From Babesia bovis T2Bo (taxonomy: Eukaryota; Apicomplexa; Aconoidasida; Piroplasmida; Babesiidae): a stretch of DNA of 64,000 bases. Position 1 is the first letter of the stretch. Every line of letters begins with the position of its first letter. The stretch is from contig NC_010575.1 of NCBI RefSeq assembly GCF_000165395.2, positions 853,001-917,000 on the forward strand, in the 5' to 3' direction. Positions 34,690-43,814 of this stretch are shown in pieces. The position numbers and the translations under genes were made by a program. The notes below the pieces were generated by a model. That model worked only from the letters and a program-made list of their open reading frames with translations. It did no database searches and was not told where the DNA came from.

Positions 34690-35664
34690 GTGCTAGAACT
34701 TACAAATTGGCATAAATATCGTTTAAATTGCCTACGTGATCAAAATGGACAAAGAAAGTCAACTGATAAAACTACAGACCATGCAATATCCCCCAATAGT
34801 AAATATTACGCAACATCAACTCACACACAATTCATGGTCACAAAAGCATTAGCCACAACTTTGTGGCGCCAAAAATGGCGAATGCCATTGTTTGGATGCG
34901 TAAGACAATACACATTTGCTTGTAGAGAACTAGGTGTAAATAACATTCCATCCTTTACGATCAACGCGACAGCCACGGTCGTATATAAAGTGCACAGTCG
35001 TCTTCCATGGAATCATGTACAATGTAGGCAGTTTGCCGGTAGGCAACGTGGACTTAAACGTCGTAAAACAAAAAAAGAACCACGAAGAATACAACAAGCA
35101 GTAGGTAGACGTCTAGAACTCTTCTACCCAAAAAAAGCCAGAAAGACACGAATAAGGCTAATACAAAACTCAAGAGGCAACGTAATTTATGATCCAGTGC
35201 TCAAGCGCTTCTTGGTCATGTATTATAAACAAGGTGTGCAGGTATTCAGACAGTTCAGAGCAAAGGGATCCAAATTCGAAATCGCAAAATCAAGAGCTAT
35301 AGCTTTCGCCAGACAAATGGCCGAAGAACATCTAAGAAGATACACAGCACGCCCTGGAGTAACGGAAAGTACTATACCCAACCCTGTGGGATCAAATGTT
35401 ATCAACCTAGAGAGCAAGTTGCAACCCGATTGCAACCTTAGTGGAGTAAGAGGTGTATTCTTCGACGACAAAACCAGTGCATGGGCAGTGTCGTACAAAG
35501 ATGCAGGTGTTCGCAAGTATCGTTTATTTCCAACACTCGACCTTGGATTCCAAAATTCATATACACAGGCAGTGGAATTCCTAAGGTTCACCCTTTACAG
35601 GAACCATCAGTTCCTTCATCGTAGAACAAGAACGAGAAAGAATAGGCCCATACTAAAGCCATAA
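34690..35664 (+). CDS. AP2-like domain protein, possibly organellar
   Basis: The frame encodes 324 aa. Residues of about 250-305 resemble an AP2/ERF fold: SGVRGVFFDDKTSAWAVSYK, then RKYRLFPTLDLGF and an Ala/Phe helix. Residues of about 160-212 look like a second, weaker copy (VIYDPVLKRFLVMYY, then a basic helix). The region between is very basic (RQRGLKRRKTKKEPRR). If translation starts at the second ATG (34834), the product begins MVTKALATTLWRQKWRMPLF, a basic amphipathic-looking stretch like a mitochondrial presequence. ApiAP2 proteins are usually nuclear transcription factors, but AP2-like proteins have also been reported as mitoribosome subunits in Toxoplasma. Both roles are possible; the small size and presequence favour the second. 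Confidence 0.65.
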   Translation: MLELTNWHKYRLNCLRDQNGQRKSTDKTTDHAISPNSKYYATSTHTQFMVTKALATTLWRQKWRMPLFGCVRQYTFACRELGVNNIPSFTINATATVVYKVHSRLPWNHVQCRQFAGRQRGLKRRKTKKEPRRIQQAVGRRLELFYPKKARKTRIRLIQNSRGNVIYDPVLKRFLVMYYKQGVQVFRQFRAKGSKFEIAKSRAIAFARQMAEEHLRRYTARPGVTESTIPNPVGSNVINLESKLQPDCNLSGVRGVFFDDKTSAWAVSYKDAGVRKYRLFPTLDLGFQNSYTQAVEFLRFTLYRNHQFLHRRTRTRKNRPILKP

Positions 35665-35852
35665 TGGCACAAAAAAACGGGAATCATCGAATTGCGTTAA
35701 AACACATGGCAAATCAAATGAAACATAAATTACAAAGGCATAAAACTGCTTGCATTTAGTATTAAATGGTACAATTTGCTATTCATAAACGTGTTTTTCA
35801 CGTAGAATTAGACCAGATAGTAGTAACGGGGTATATACAATGCCACAACCCA

Positions 35853-37139
35853 TTAAGAAGAGCATACCTGCTGCCATTTTTGGACCATTAACTTCTGAGC
35901 GCAGAGCATAGCTTCACGCGCTACCTCACGGTCACGATTACCAATGAGCTCCATTACACGATCCTTTACGTGGAACTTCTGACATATTGCCTTCCCATTG
36001 TGGTAAAGGCGTGCAAACTCACCAAGATCAAAACATGCCACTGCTACAGTGGTAGGGTCATCCGTAGCATACAAGAGCTTCACAAGCTTAGAAATTACAC
36101 TAAACTCATCCTGCTCAAACTGACCGTAATTCAAAGCCCAAAACTTTTCAGAATGTAATATAGACCACTTAAGAGCACCAGTGTCAACCTCCTTCACATA
36201 ACGCTCAAAGTTACTCATCTTTGAAGTTTTACCCTCAAGAACGGCATGGAGTTGATGAATGCTATCATACAACTCCACATCACGCCATTTGTCATACTCC
36301 AACAAAGTCAAGGTCTGAGCTACATTCTTTTCAATGATCAACTCAAGGCACCTCATGTTGTCAAATAAATTCTTCAAGAGACGAATGCAAACACGCACAA
36401 TCTTCTCAATCTTAGTTGTGCAAAAAAGATTACACATAGCATGAACTAATCCGTGATCATACATGGCATCTACATACTCAGGCTTGCGAGAGTAAAGCCA
36501 CAGACAGTATACTGCTTTATATTGAGCATTGGCAGGAGTCTCGTGCTGAAGGCACGACTTTAATAAAACAAGGACGTCGTTATTAGCAAAAACAACAGAA
36601 CGGTTACCCTCCTCCTCAAGAAGGTTTGCGATGGCATAAAGCTTAGGAGCAGGCTCAATCTTTGAATCCAATACGCAACGAAGCGAGTTCAACATCTGAT
36701 CCTGAGTAAAACGACCGCTACCATAAGCAATGAACCCAGAAAGCAAAAATAACGCCTTCTCAACTATCTTGCGATCAGACTCATGAGTAGCTATATCAAA
36801 GTATATCTCAAACACATCACGGTCATTCAATGTCGCCAGCAAAAATGTGTACATGGAGTTGTCAACACGACAAACATCACATAATCGCTCAAGAGAGTAA
36901 CGACGTAATAAACCAGGACCCGTAGCATAAGTCGCATTCAATAGAACACGAGCAACAAGCTCATTGTCCTTAATAAAATCACAACGTTCCACAGAATTGA
37001 GAGACTCAAACTGCTTGAGAAGCTCACCAGATTGCTCATCAAGAGCCCCGGTGCCTACCCATTCACTAAACGTAGGAGATACCGAATCATACGTGGTACC
37101 CTCCTGTTGCATAAGCTTGTTCAGAGCTTCGGGCTCCAT
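35853..37139 (-). CDS. VMA13: V-type ATPase subunit H
   Basis: Subunit H is the HEAT-repeat regulatory subunit of the V1 sector that couples V1 to Vo for proton pumping into acidic organelles. This single-exon protein has 428 aa, close to the usual 440-480. QYKAVYCLWLYSRKPEYVDA, VRVCIRLLKNLFDN and especially the C-terminal LKWSILHSEKFWALNYGQFE, CFDLGEFARLYHNGK and MLCAQKLMVQKWQQ match the family. A GTATGC donor-like site follows KWQQ, so the final three codons might be replaced by another exon. Confidence 0.93.
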   Translation of the reverse strand: MEPEALNKLMQQEGTTYDSVSPTFSEWVGTGALDEQSGELLKQFESLNSVERCDFIKDNELVARVLLNATYATGPGLLRRYSLERLCDVCRVDNSMYTFLLATLNDRDVFEIYFDIATHESDRKIVEKALFLLSGFIAYGSGRFTQDQMLNSLRCVLDSKIEPAPKLYAIANLLEEEGNRSVVFANNDVLVLLKSCLQHETPANAQYKAVYCLWLYSRKPEYVDAMYDHGLVHAMCNLFCTTKIEKIVRVCIRLLKNLFDNMRCLELIIEKNVAQTLTLLEYDKWRDVELYDSIHQLHAVLEGKTSKMSNFERYVKEVDTGALKWSILHSEKFWALNYGQFEQDEFSVISKLVKLLYATDDPTTVAVACFDLGEFARLYHNGKAICQKFHVKDRVMELIGNRDREVAREAMLCAQKLMVQKWQQVCSS

Positions 37140-37522
37140 TTTTTAAAAACTAAAACTGTACTGTAGCAACCCGTCTAACACCCATATGAGAAGGAAGGAG
37201 GGTGATCATTACCATCATGAATGTAACTACATGAATCGCGCTACTTTATATGCAATTCAAGTTTTAAAAGATAAACCTTAATTTAGTACAACAATAGTCT
37301 ATGGTATTACCCATTCCCATGTAGACTCAGCGACCAACTTTTGGACATACACACACAAGCGTATTCTATTAAGGGTAGTCATACTACGAAGTTGACATAC
37401 TTGACCGTTCCGTAGCGGTATATATTCATATATGTCACAAAAAATTCAGTGTTGGCCGTTTTAAGCCACGGTTGATAACATACATTAACAGCGGTTACAG
37501 ATATCCGGTCAACTGCAAATAC
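37140..37522. other. intergenic, 383 bp
   Basis: It lies between subunit H and RED/IK, both on the minus strand. No further feature is recognised. Confidence 0.5.
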
Positions 37523-38902
37523 TCACTTTGCCTTCTTAGAAATTGACGCCTGCTCTAACTGCTCCATGGGTATAGTGTTCTTATCTGACACAAGCTGCTC
37601 GATCTTGCGCCAATCTGAACGGTCGCTTTTCTGCTTCTTTCGGCCACCCTTCACGTCATCATCGCTGTCAGAGTCGGCAGCCATGGGATAACATTCATCG
37701 TATGCATCAACCAACTTTTCGCGTCGCTCACGACGACCTAATGTCGGTAAATGCACTGCGGCATTGTAAGTATCAGGGTCATCAGAGTCTAAATAATATG
37801 AAATGTAGAAAATTAAAACCTACCACCGGAATCACCAAAGTAGTGCCCGTTCACGGTCAACTTAGATACATCGTTAACGTTCAATTCATCGCTATGATAT
37901 TCGCCAGCATCAGCAAAGATGTCATCTGAATCCGCGTCTGAAGTATCACCCAATTTACTAGGGCGCTCAGCAAGACGTTCCTCCTTAGGCTTCTTGCGAT
38001 TCTCTCGATGCCATTCAAGTACATCCCCTATTTCCTATCATGCGTATAGTCAATGAATACCCAAATAAACTACCTTTCGCAAATCAGCAGATAACTGAGC
38101 ACGCAAATCACCCATAGTAGTCGAAGTTAGACTGTCATCATTAGAAACTACCGTAGGAGGAACGTCATTAGCACAAGGTTCCATGGACAAATCAAACCGA
38201 TAAAATATACGGGTACCGACATCGTCACGCTTCAACTTAAACCCTTTGCATAACAAGTCATAAGTATTCGACAAACGGTCGCGATAATTGCGATGGTGCA
38301 TATGAGTGTGTTGCAAAAAGGTACGCTTCATGTAACGACCCAAATCTGTGTGACCTGACTCGGGTATGTCTTCATCAACGGTTTTTTCCTCACGTATCCT
38401 GTAAAGAATTAACAAAACCACCCATTAGCCCACCGTGGTGATAAATTGCGACGAACTTTCTCCAATAGTACATAGTCTAGACCCTTCACCAAGTGAGTTC
38501 GCTCTTCGTCACCACCCTAAGCAATGTCCAATCATAAATAATAGCACAAACCATGTAACGTGATTCATCTTCAGTCTGCTGCTTTAGCAGTGCGTGCTCT
38601 TCAACCACTCTACGATAGTATTCATCCTTTAGCTGACTCCGTTCAAGAGCACGATTGCGATACTGATGGTTAGAGGCGTGATCATCACCGCCATCACGAC
38701 GTTGAGCACTAAAAGACAATTTTACCATACATCTACACACATACGATAATTGACGGCGGATCTCCTCTAGCCTTTCACGTTTGAACTCATTAAAAGACTG
38801 AGAACCCTCGCGCTTGCGCCTGGAGAATATTGCCCTTAAATGAACAGAAACCAACCTTCCACTAGAAGTGTTATTCCCGCTAACCATAACGGGAATTTTC
38901 AA
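37523..38902 (-). CDS. RED/IK-type splicing factor (Smu2)
   Basis: RED (IK, Smu2) is a spliceosomal B-complex protein that works with SMU1. Six exons (38902-38745, 38708-38552, 38516-38434, 38398-38074, 38034-37824, 37788-37523), with five introns of 35-39 nt, give 399 aa. The second splice creates GGDEERTHLVKGLDYVLLEK, the diagnostic RED motif. The C-terminal DAYDECYPMAADSDSDDD matches the SYAECYP...DSDEE motif of animal RED. The middle is charged and variable. The start could also be the ATG 15 nt downstream (MVSGNN). It is shorter than animal RED (557 aa), lacking the RE/RD repeat region. Confidence 0.92.
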
Positions 38903-39483
38903 TTAAATGCATAATCAGAATAAATAATATACAGCATCTTATCACATTTATCTCAAAAGTGATATGTACCTCCGGCTGTCCTGACGCGTAACGTAACCAT
39001 GACCACATAACACATTGATTGGGCAAATTTAGTGTTATATAAATCATTCCAAATTATATATTATATTAAATTAATAGATACTATCACTTTATAACGTTTA
39101 TTAGTAGAAGGTGTATACACAAGCGTATATATTCAACTGAATTTGGTTACAATATCTAATGCGAGATTCTAAAAAAGTGGAGTGAAATTTTTAAGAAGTC
39201 TATATTTCGTTGTTATGGCACAGTGACATTTTATATGTGGAGGCTGAGGAAATAGACAAAGTATATGTGAATTGAGCAGCCGCGTGACTAAGTAGGCCTA
39301 CACTTTGCGATATAGGTTTTTTATTCTGTCTATTGTGTATTATATTGATGAGTTACAGGGCCATCAACCGTATAACCATAAGATAAGTAGGCTTATATGA
39401 TCAATAGGTCTGTTAATATAGTTGGTTACCATAACAATCCGGGTTTGTCACTATATTCATGTACAAGGTAAACATACGTCAAG
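38903..39483. promoter_or_regulatory. divergent intergenic region, 581 bp
   Basis: It lies between RED/IK (minus) and the U1A-like gene (plus), two splicing-factor genes that may share a promoter region. It is AT-rich; nothing else is seen. Confidence 0.5.
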
Positions 39484-40341
39484 ATGATGATACCTCCTGT
39501 TATGCGCCCGCATCGTCCGGTGCCGCCGAGATATACAATGAAGGTTGATGCTGACCCATCCATTCCACCAAACCAAACTATATATATCAAAAATATTAAT
39601 GAACGCATTAAAGTTGATGTTTTGAAGGCCGAACTATTAAAAATGTTCGGACGTTTTGGGAAAATACTGGATATTGTAGCCTTGACCTCTTTTTGGAGAA
39701 AAGGACAAGCTTTCATAATATTTGATAATGTCGAGTCTGCAACAAATGCGTTGCATGAAATGCAAGGTTTTGTAATGGATGGTCATGCTATGCAAATAAA
39801 CTATGCTAGAGAGAAAAGTGATATAATAGCCAAAGGACAGGGAACTTATAGACCAAGACCTGAAGGACCAAAGAAACCACGGGCAATCAAAGACCGTGAG
39901 CAAGAACAACTTAAAAGATTTGAAAGATTACAGCATGATTACCTCACGGGGGCCATAGAGGGTATGACTGGCCCGGGAGATCCCAAATTAATACAGGCGT
40001 TACAAGCAGCACAAATCACATTCCAAGCCATGGCGCTTACCAAAGGTCCAGGGGTCGATTCACATGATGATTCTTCAAGATATGCAAGCACTGCATCTAT
40101 GGCTAGAGGTCTTCCAAATCGCACGCTCTTTGTTGAAGGACTGCCTGAGGGTGTCTCCCTCGCAGATGTGAATGCTGTTTTTGCCAGATCCGTTGGATTC
40201 CAAGAGGCTAGGGTTATTGCAGCTAGAAAGGTTGCATTTATAGATTTTGACAACGAATTTAATGCAGGATGTGCCATGCAGGCATTACAGGAACATCCCA
40301 TGGGCGATTCTACACTAAGAATCAGCTATGCAAAACGGTAA
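39484..40341 (+). CDS. U1A/U2B''-like snRNP protein
   Basis: This protein of 285 aa has two RRM domains and is a probable U1/U2 snRNP component. RRM1 (about residues 31-110) has TIYIKNINERIKVDVLKAEL as the RNP2 region, GQAFIIFDNVESATNAL as RNP1, and MQINYAREKSD at its end, all typical of U1A/U2B''. RRM2 (about residues 212-285) has RTLFVEGLPEGVS and ends LRISYAKR at the C-terminus. A charged linker with KDREQEQLKRFERLQ separates them. It is a single exon. The first ATG is used; a second ATG follows immediately. Confidence 0.92.
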   Translation: MMIPPVMRPHRPVPPRYTMKVDADPSIPPNQTIYIKNINERIKVDVLKAELLKMFGRFGKILDIVALTSFWRKGQAFIIFDNVESATNALHEMQGFVMDGHAMQINYAREKSDIIAKGQGTYRPRPEGPKKPRAIKDREQEQLKRFERLQHDYLTGAIEGMTGPGDPKLIQALQAAQITFQAMALTKGPGVDSHDDSSRYASTASMARGLPNRTLFVEGLPEGVSLADVNAVFARSVGFQEARVIAARKVAFIDFDNEFNAGCAMQALQEHPMGDSTLRISYAKR

Positions 40342-40489
40342 TTACGAACATATATTGAATATAATATAGCGATGTCTAATGATGGTCGTAATGCAATAAG
40401 GTAATTGCAATGTTAAAGACATTAATTGTCTAAAATGATTGCCCTGACGGTGGAATATTTTATTCTACACCTGCAATCTTCCCTCCATG

Positions 40490-42874
40490 TCATATGAACG
40501 ATAATAGAGAAGCTATTGCAGTGGCATTCGTGATAGAGTCGAATAAGGCATTGGAGCCAAGCCTACTGGCGTTATTTTTCGGTGAGGTTGGTAAAATGAC
40601 ACCATCGTCACCTCTCTTTTTGCCACTTACATTAGATAACTCATGATGTTCCTCTGTAGGACATGAAGCTTGTATACGTTCAGAGCTGCCAGTGGTATCT
40701 TTCAGTGGCATCTCTCCCTCCGTTGATGTCTCAACTTCAACAACATTCCCCTCCATAGATTTAACGGACGCAGCTATATTTCCCTTAAAGTTATCAATAA
40801 CACGACCATGCTCAGCAACTAATACTTGCAAATGGTTGATTAGCCTATGCATTAACTCTACCTTTTGCATTTTACCTTTTAAGGCGAAAAACTTCCTAAC
40901 GAGAGCTTTCCACTTATCCGACCCATAAGAATCGTTGAAATTAACTATAGCCTTTTGGAAATCATATATTTGTTTTACATGATTTTCACTAAAATCTAGC
41001 CTTTTAAATAGATCGCGCAAAGCAGTAGTGCGCCATAATGGATAGTGATATAACTTTTCTGTTTCCTCCAACGTTTCGCTATGGGTTAGTTGGTGTTTCT
41101 TTTTGAGAGCTTCAACTATAGACTCGTTTTCTGCAAATAATTTTTTAATAGTGTTGTAAGTAGAGAGGTTACTTCGTAAATACCTCACAGCAAGTGAAGT
41201 GAGATAATATATTTCAACCCTTACGAAGATTCCAACAGAATCTGTAGATATTCCAGCCATGGGTTCCTTTCTGCTGCATTGTTCTGCTTGACATGCTATG
41301 GTAGTTTGACTGATGTAATTGTTTAGTATAGAAAATCTTTTCAAATAATGAGTTAGCCTTTTAACCTCCTGTTCAGCTAACAGCTGCGCTGTGTGACTCC
41401 CAGCATGTCGTCTATCAATGAACTCGCGTTTAAATTGTCTTAACATGTGAGGGAACCCGAAGTATTCGTCACGCACATATGTCATGGATTCACATATAGC
41501 ATTGTGCCTCTCGATTGATGGTATATAGGCTGCTACCATAGTTGCATAGGTCTGATGGATTAGCATAGTCCCCTTCCCGCAACAATAATAATGCATATGA
41601 CTTGCTCGATTCACATTTCGTTGGTAATACCACACAAGGAAACGGGTTGATTTCTTGGAAACCAATGGACTCGGCTTAGAACTGCTTGATGATTCTGATG
41701 AACTTGATCCATAATCCGATGATAAAAAGCATGCTCTAACCGCCTCCACAAAATGATTCAATGTGTTTTTAACGGCTAGTATCTGCATTTCGACTATTCT
41801 TACACCACTGATCGGCCATAGACGTTTGTCCATGATGTATTCCAAAATTAATATGACATTTCCGAAAAAATGCCTAATTTCAGTCGGAAGACTTACATAT
41901 TCTAAATGACGTTCTATAGCACCGACTATCTCAGATGAATATATAACAAAGTCTCTATAACTGTTGAGATCTCGAAGTAACCTTTCCCATGCGACCAGAG
42001 CGTACTCATCCTTAATTCTCAAACCCCCGTTCAAATGCTCAAAAGAAAATTTTGATGAGACAGGATCATGCGGAAACAACGAAATTGAAAGATTGTTCAG
42101 TTCTGTTAACCTCTCATCAATCCATTGCCGGGTATCCCTTAACACGGGAGATAACCGATTCACCCTATCGGTCAAAGAGGATGAAGAAAGGTAGGATTCA
42201 TCAATTACAAAATTCTGTTCATAGCTCAAAGTTGATAGTGAGATGATATCATTGGCGTAACATGAATGCAACTGTGATATGTCGATTGATTTCAATATCT
42301 GGATCTTGAAGTCATTGTCACGCATTGGTATTATAGCTGATATGGCCGCTGGAAGAGTTGACGTGAGTAACTTTTCCAGAATCTTATATATTTTATTTAG
42401 ATGCTCATCATTGTTGCAAGAAATGCCATAGTGCTCTTCACATGAAAATAATTCCATTAGCCCATGTTCAACTTCCTCGATGGAGAGACTAATGGTCTCA
42501 GTAAGAATTTTAGCCTTATTAAGCAAATCGTTTATACAGCTATCAGAGTTATTATGTAGATGAGAATAGAGTCCTCCGAATTTATCTAATAGATGCAAGT
42601 CGAATGAATTATCCGTGTATCCCAGTATGTTGTTAATAGACCTCAATATTGTTTTTACCGATTCTAGCAACTCAACGCTATGAGGAACATTTTCAACCAT
42701 GATTTTAATCGACGGGAGTATTGATTCTGCAGTGGATGGTGGAACTGACATATCTACCTCATCGTTAACCGCATAAACCAATACAGGAAATGGTCCCTTT
42801 CCAAACCTAAACCCATAACTCATTATATACAATGATATTAAAATCACTTTTCTTAAATCGATATAATGCGCCAT
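40490..42874 (-). CDS. secreted array family, member A
   Basis: This single-exon protein of 794 aa is a member of the tandem secreted family. The N-terminus (ILISLYIMSYGF ... FPVLVYA) looks like a signal peptide ending near residue 35. The three shared segments are present: NNILGYTDNSFDLHLLDKFG (81-100), PMRDNDFKIQILKSIDI (183-199) and PHDPVSSKFSF (268-278). The bulk is helical with scattered cysteines and a Ser-rich stretch (SSSSESSSSSKP). The C-terminal 110 residues are hydrophilic, then a short hydrophobic end (NALFDSITNATAIASLLSFI) could be a GPI signal. Its EEHHELSNV tail segment matches the broken copy at 46841-49169. Function is unknown; surface or secreted location is inferred. Confidence 0.8.
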   Translation of the reverse strand: MAHYIDLRKVILISLYIMSYGFRFGKGPFPVLVYAVNDEVDMSVPPSTAESILPSIKIMVENVPHSVELLESVKTILRSINNILGYTDNSFDLHLLDKFGGLYSHLHNNSDSCINDLLNKAKILTETISLSIEEVEHGLMELFSCEEHYGISCNNDEHLNKIYKILEKLLTSTLPAAISAIIPMRDNDFKIQILKSIDISQLHSCYANDIISLSTLSYEQNFVIDESYLSSSSLTDRVNRLSPVLRDTRQWIDERLTELNNLSISLFPHDPVSSKFSFEHLNGGLRIKDEYALVAWERLLRDLNSYRDFVIYSSEIVGAIERHLEYVSLPTEIRHFFGNVILILEYIMDKRLWPISGVRIVEMQILAVKNTLNHFVEAVRACFLSSDYGSSSSESSSSSKPSPLVSKKSTRFLVWYYQRNVNRASHMHYYCCGKGTMLIHQTYATMVAAYIPSIERHNAICESMTYVRDEYFGFPHMLRQFKREFIDRRHAGSHTAQLLAEQEVKRLTHYLKRFSILNNYISQTTIACQAEQCSRKEPMAGISTDSVGIFVRVEIYYLTSLAVRYLRSNLSTYNTIKKLFAENESIVEALKKKHQLTHSETLEETEKLYHYPLWRTTALRDLFKRLDFSENHVKQIYDFQKAIVNFNDSYGSDKWKALVRKFFALKGKMQKVELMHRLINHLQVLVAEHGRVIDNFKGNIAASVKSMEGNVVEVETSTEGEMPLKDTTGSSERIQASCPTEEHHELSNVSGKKRGDDGVILPTSPKNNASRLGSNALFDSITNATAIASLLSFI

Positions 42875-43201
42875 TTTGTATATGGGAATTGAATATTAAA
42901 AATCTAGAATAGGATAATCAAACGTAAGAATTGATATAAATACTCTTCTTAAATCGTATTTTAGAAAATGAATATTAAGGGGGCTATTAAAATATTAATA
43001 GATAATAGATGTAAAGATGCATTCCATGAAGTTCAAAAATATAGGTCAAGTGATATAAAATAAAAAGGAAGATTCAAATGTATTATATTGTATGTGACTC
43101 ATTTTAAGAAACTCTGCGACAAATGCTCTTTCATTGTATTTTGTGTAGCTAATTAATTGAAAGGAATATATTTACAACAATGCACTTTAAAGCATTTAAC
43201 G

Positions 43202-43462
43202 TGAAAATTCTTGCTGCATGGGTTCTTCATATTTGCAATGGATAAGTTGAGCAGGATGCTGTAAGGTATAAGTAACATCATCACTCTTACATATGTTCTA
43301 TATATAAAACAGCGTTTAGAATAACCCTACATATTAAGGAATCAGCAGATCGCTACTTGGTATGCCCCTTTGTAAGATTCAGATATATACAGAGAGACAT
43401 GTAAAGACCATTAGTATACAGTATATAAATAAAATCCATTATCTGATGCAGTGTAAATATGG
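43202..43462. repeat. 261-bp direct repeat, copy 1
   Basis: This segment is identical to 49541-49801 over 261 bp as far as I can compare by eye; both begin TGAAAATTCTTGCTGCATGG and end GTGTAAATATGG. It lies 328 bp upstream of member A. Flanks on both sides differ, so the duplication has sharp edges. Confidence 0.9.
43207..43218 (-). promoter_or_regulatory. family upstream motif TGCAGCAWGAAT, copy at member A
   Basis: Sense sequence TGCAGCAAGAAT, 332 bp upstream of the member A start. It is one of five occurrences, each upstream of a family gene. The copy lies inside the 261-bp repeat. Confidence 0.45.
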
Positions 43463-43814
43463 CGTAATACTTAGGAACCTATTATTTCTATTCTTTAGAT
43501 TCATTGGTCACCATTGATATCCTTAACAAACCTTGGTAAGGTCACAACCAGACGTATGGCAGTGATGAAAACAACATATATGATATTTTGAATATAATAA
43601 TTGATGCGCTATGCATTTCATTGCGTCTGATGTTAAATAAGTGGAAGTATCTATATAAATTTATATAGACGAGATCAGCATCTTACTTATCATACACAGC
43701 GTGGCAGACAGACATCTTAAATACGGAATAGTTAGATAGGCACATTGTGTTATAGTAACTCAATTTTAAATAGAAAAGTATAAGTGTCATTAAACCATTA
43801 AGTAAGTCATCTTG

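Larger units (their letters stand above)
42875..43814. other. intergenic, 940 bp, upstream of member A
   Basis: AT-rich. It contains the 261-bp repeat copy at 43202-43462 and, within it, the upstream motif. No gene is recognised. Confidence 0.5.
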
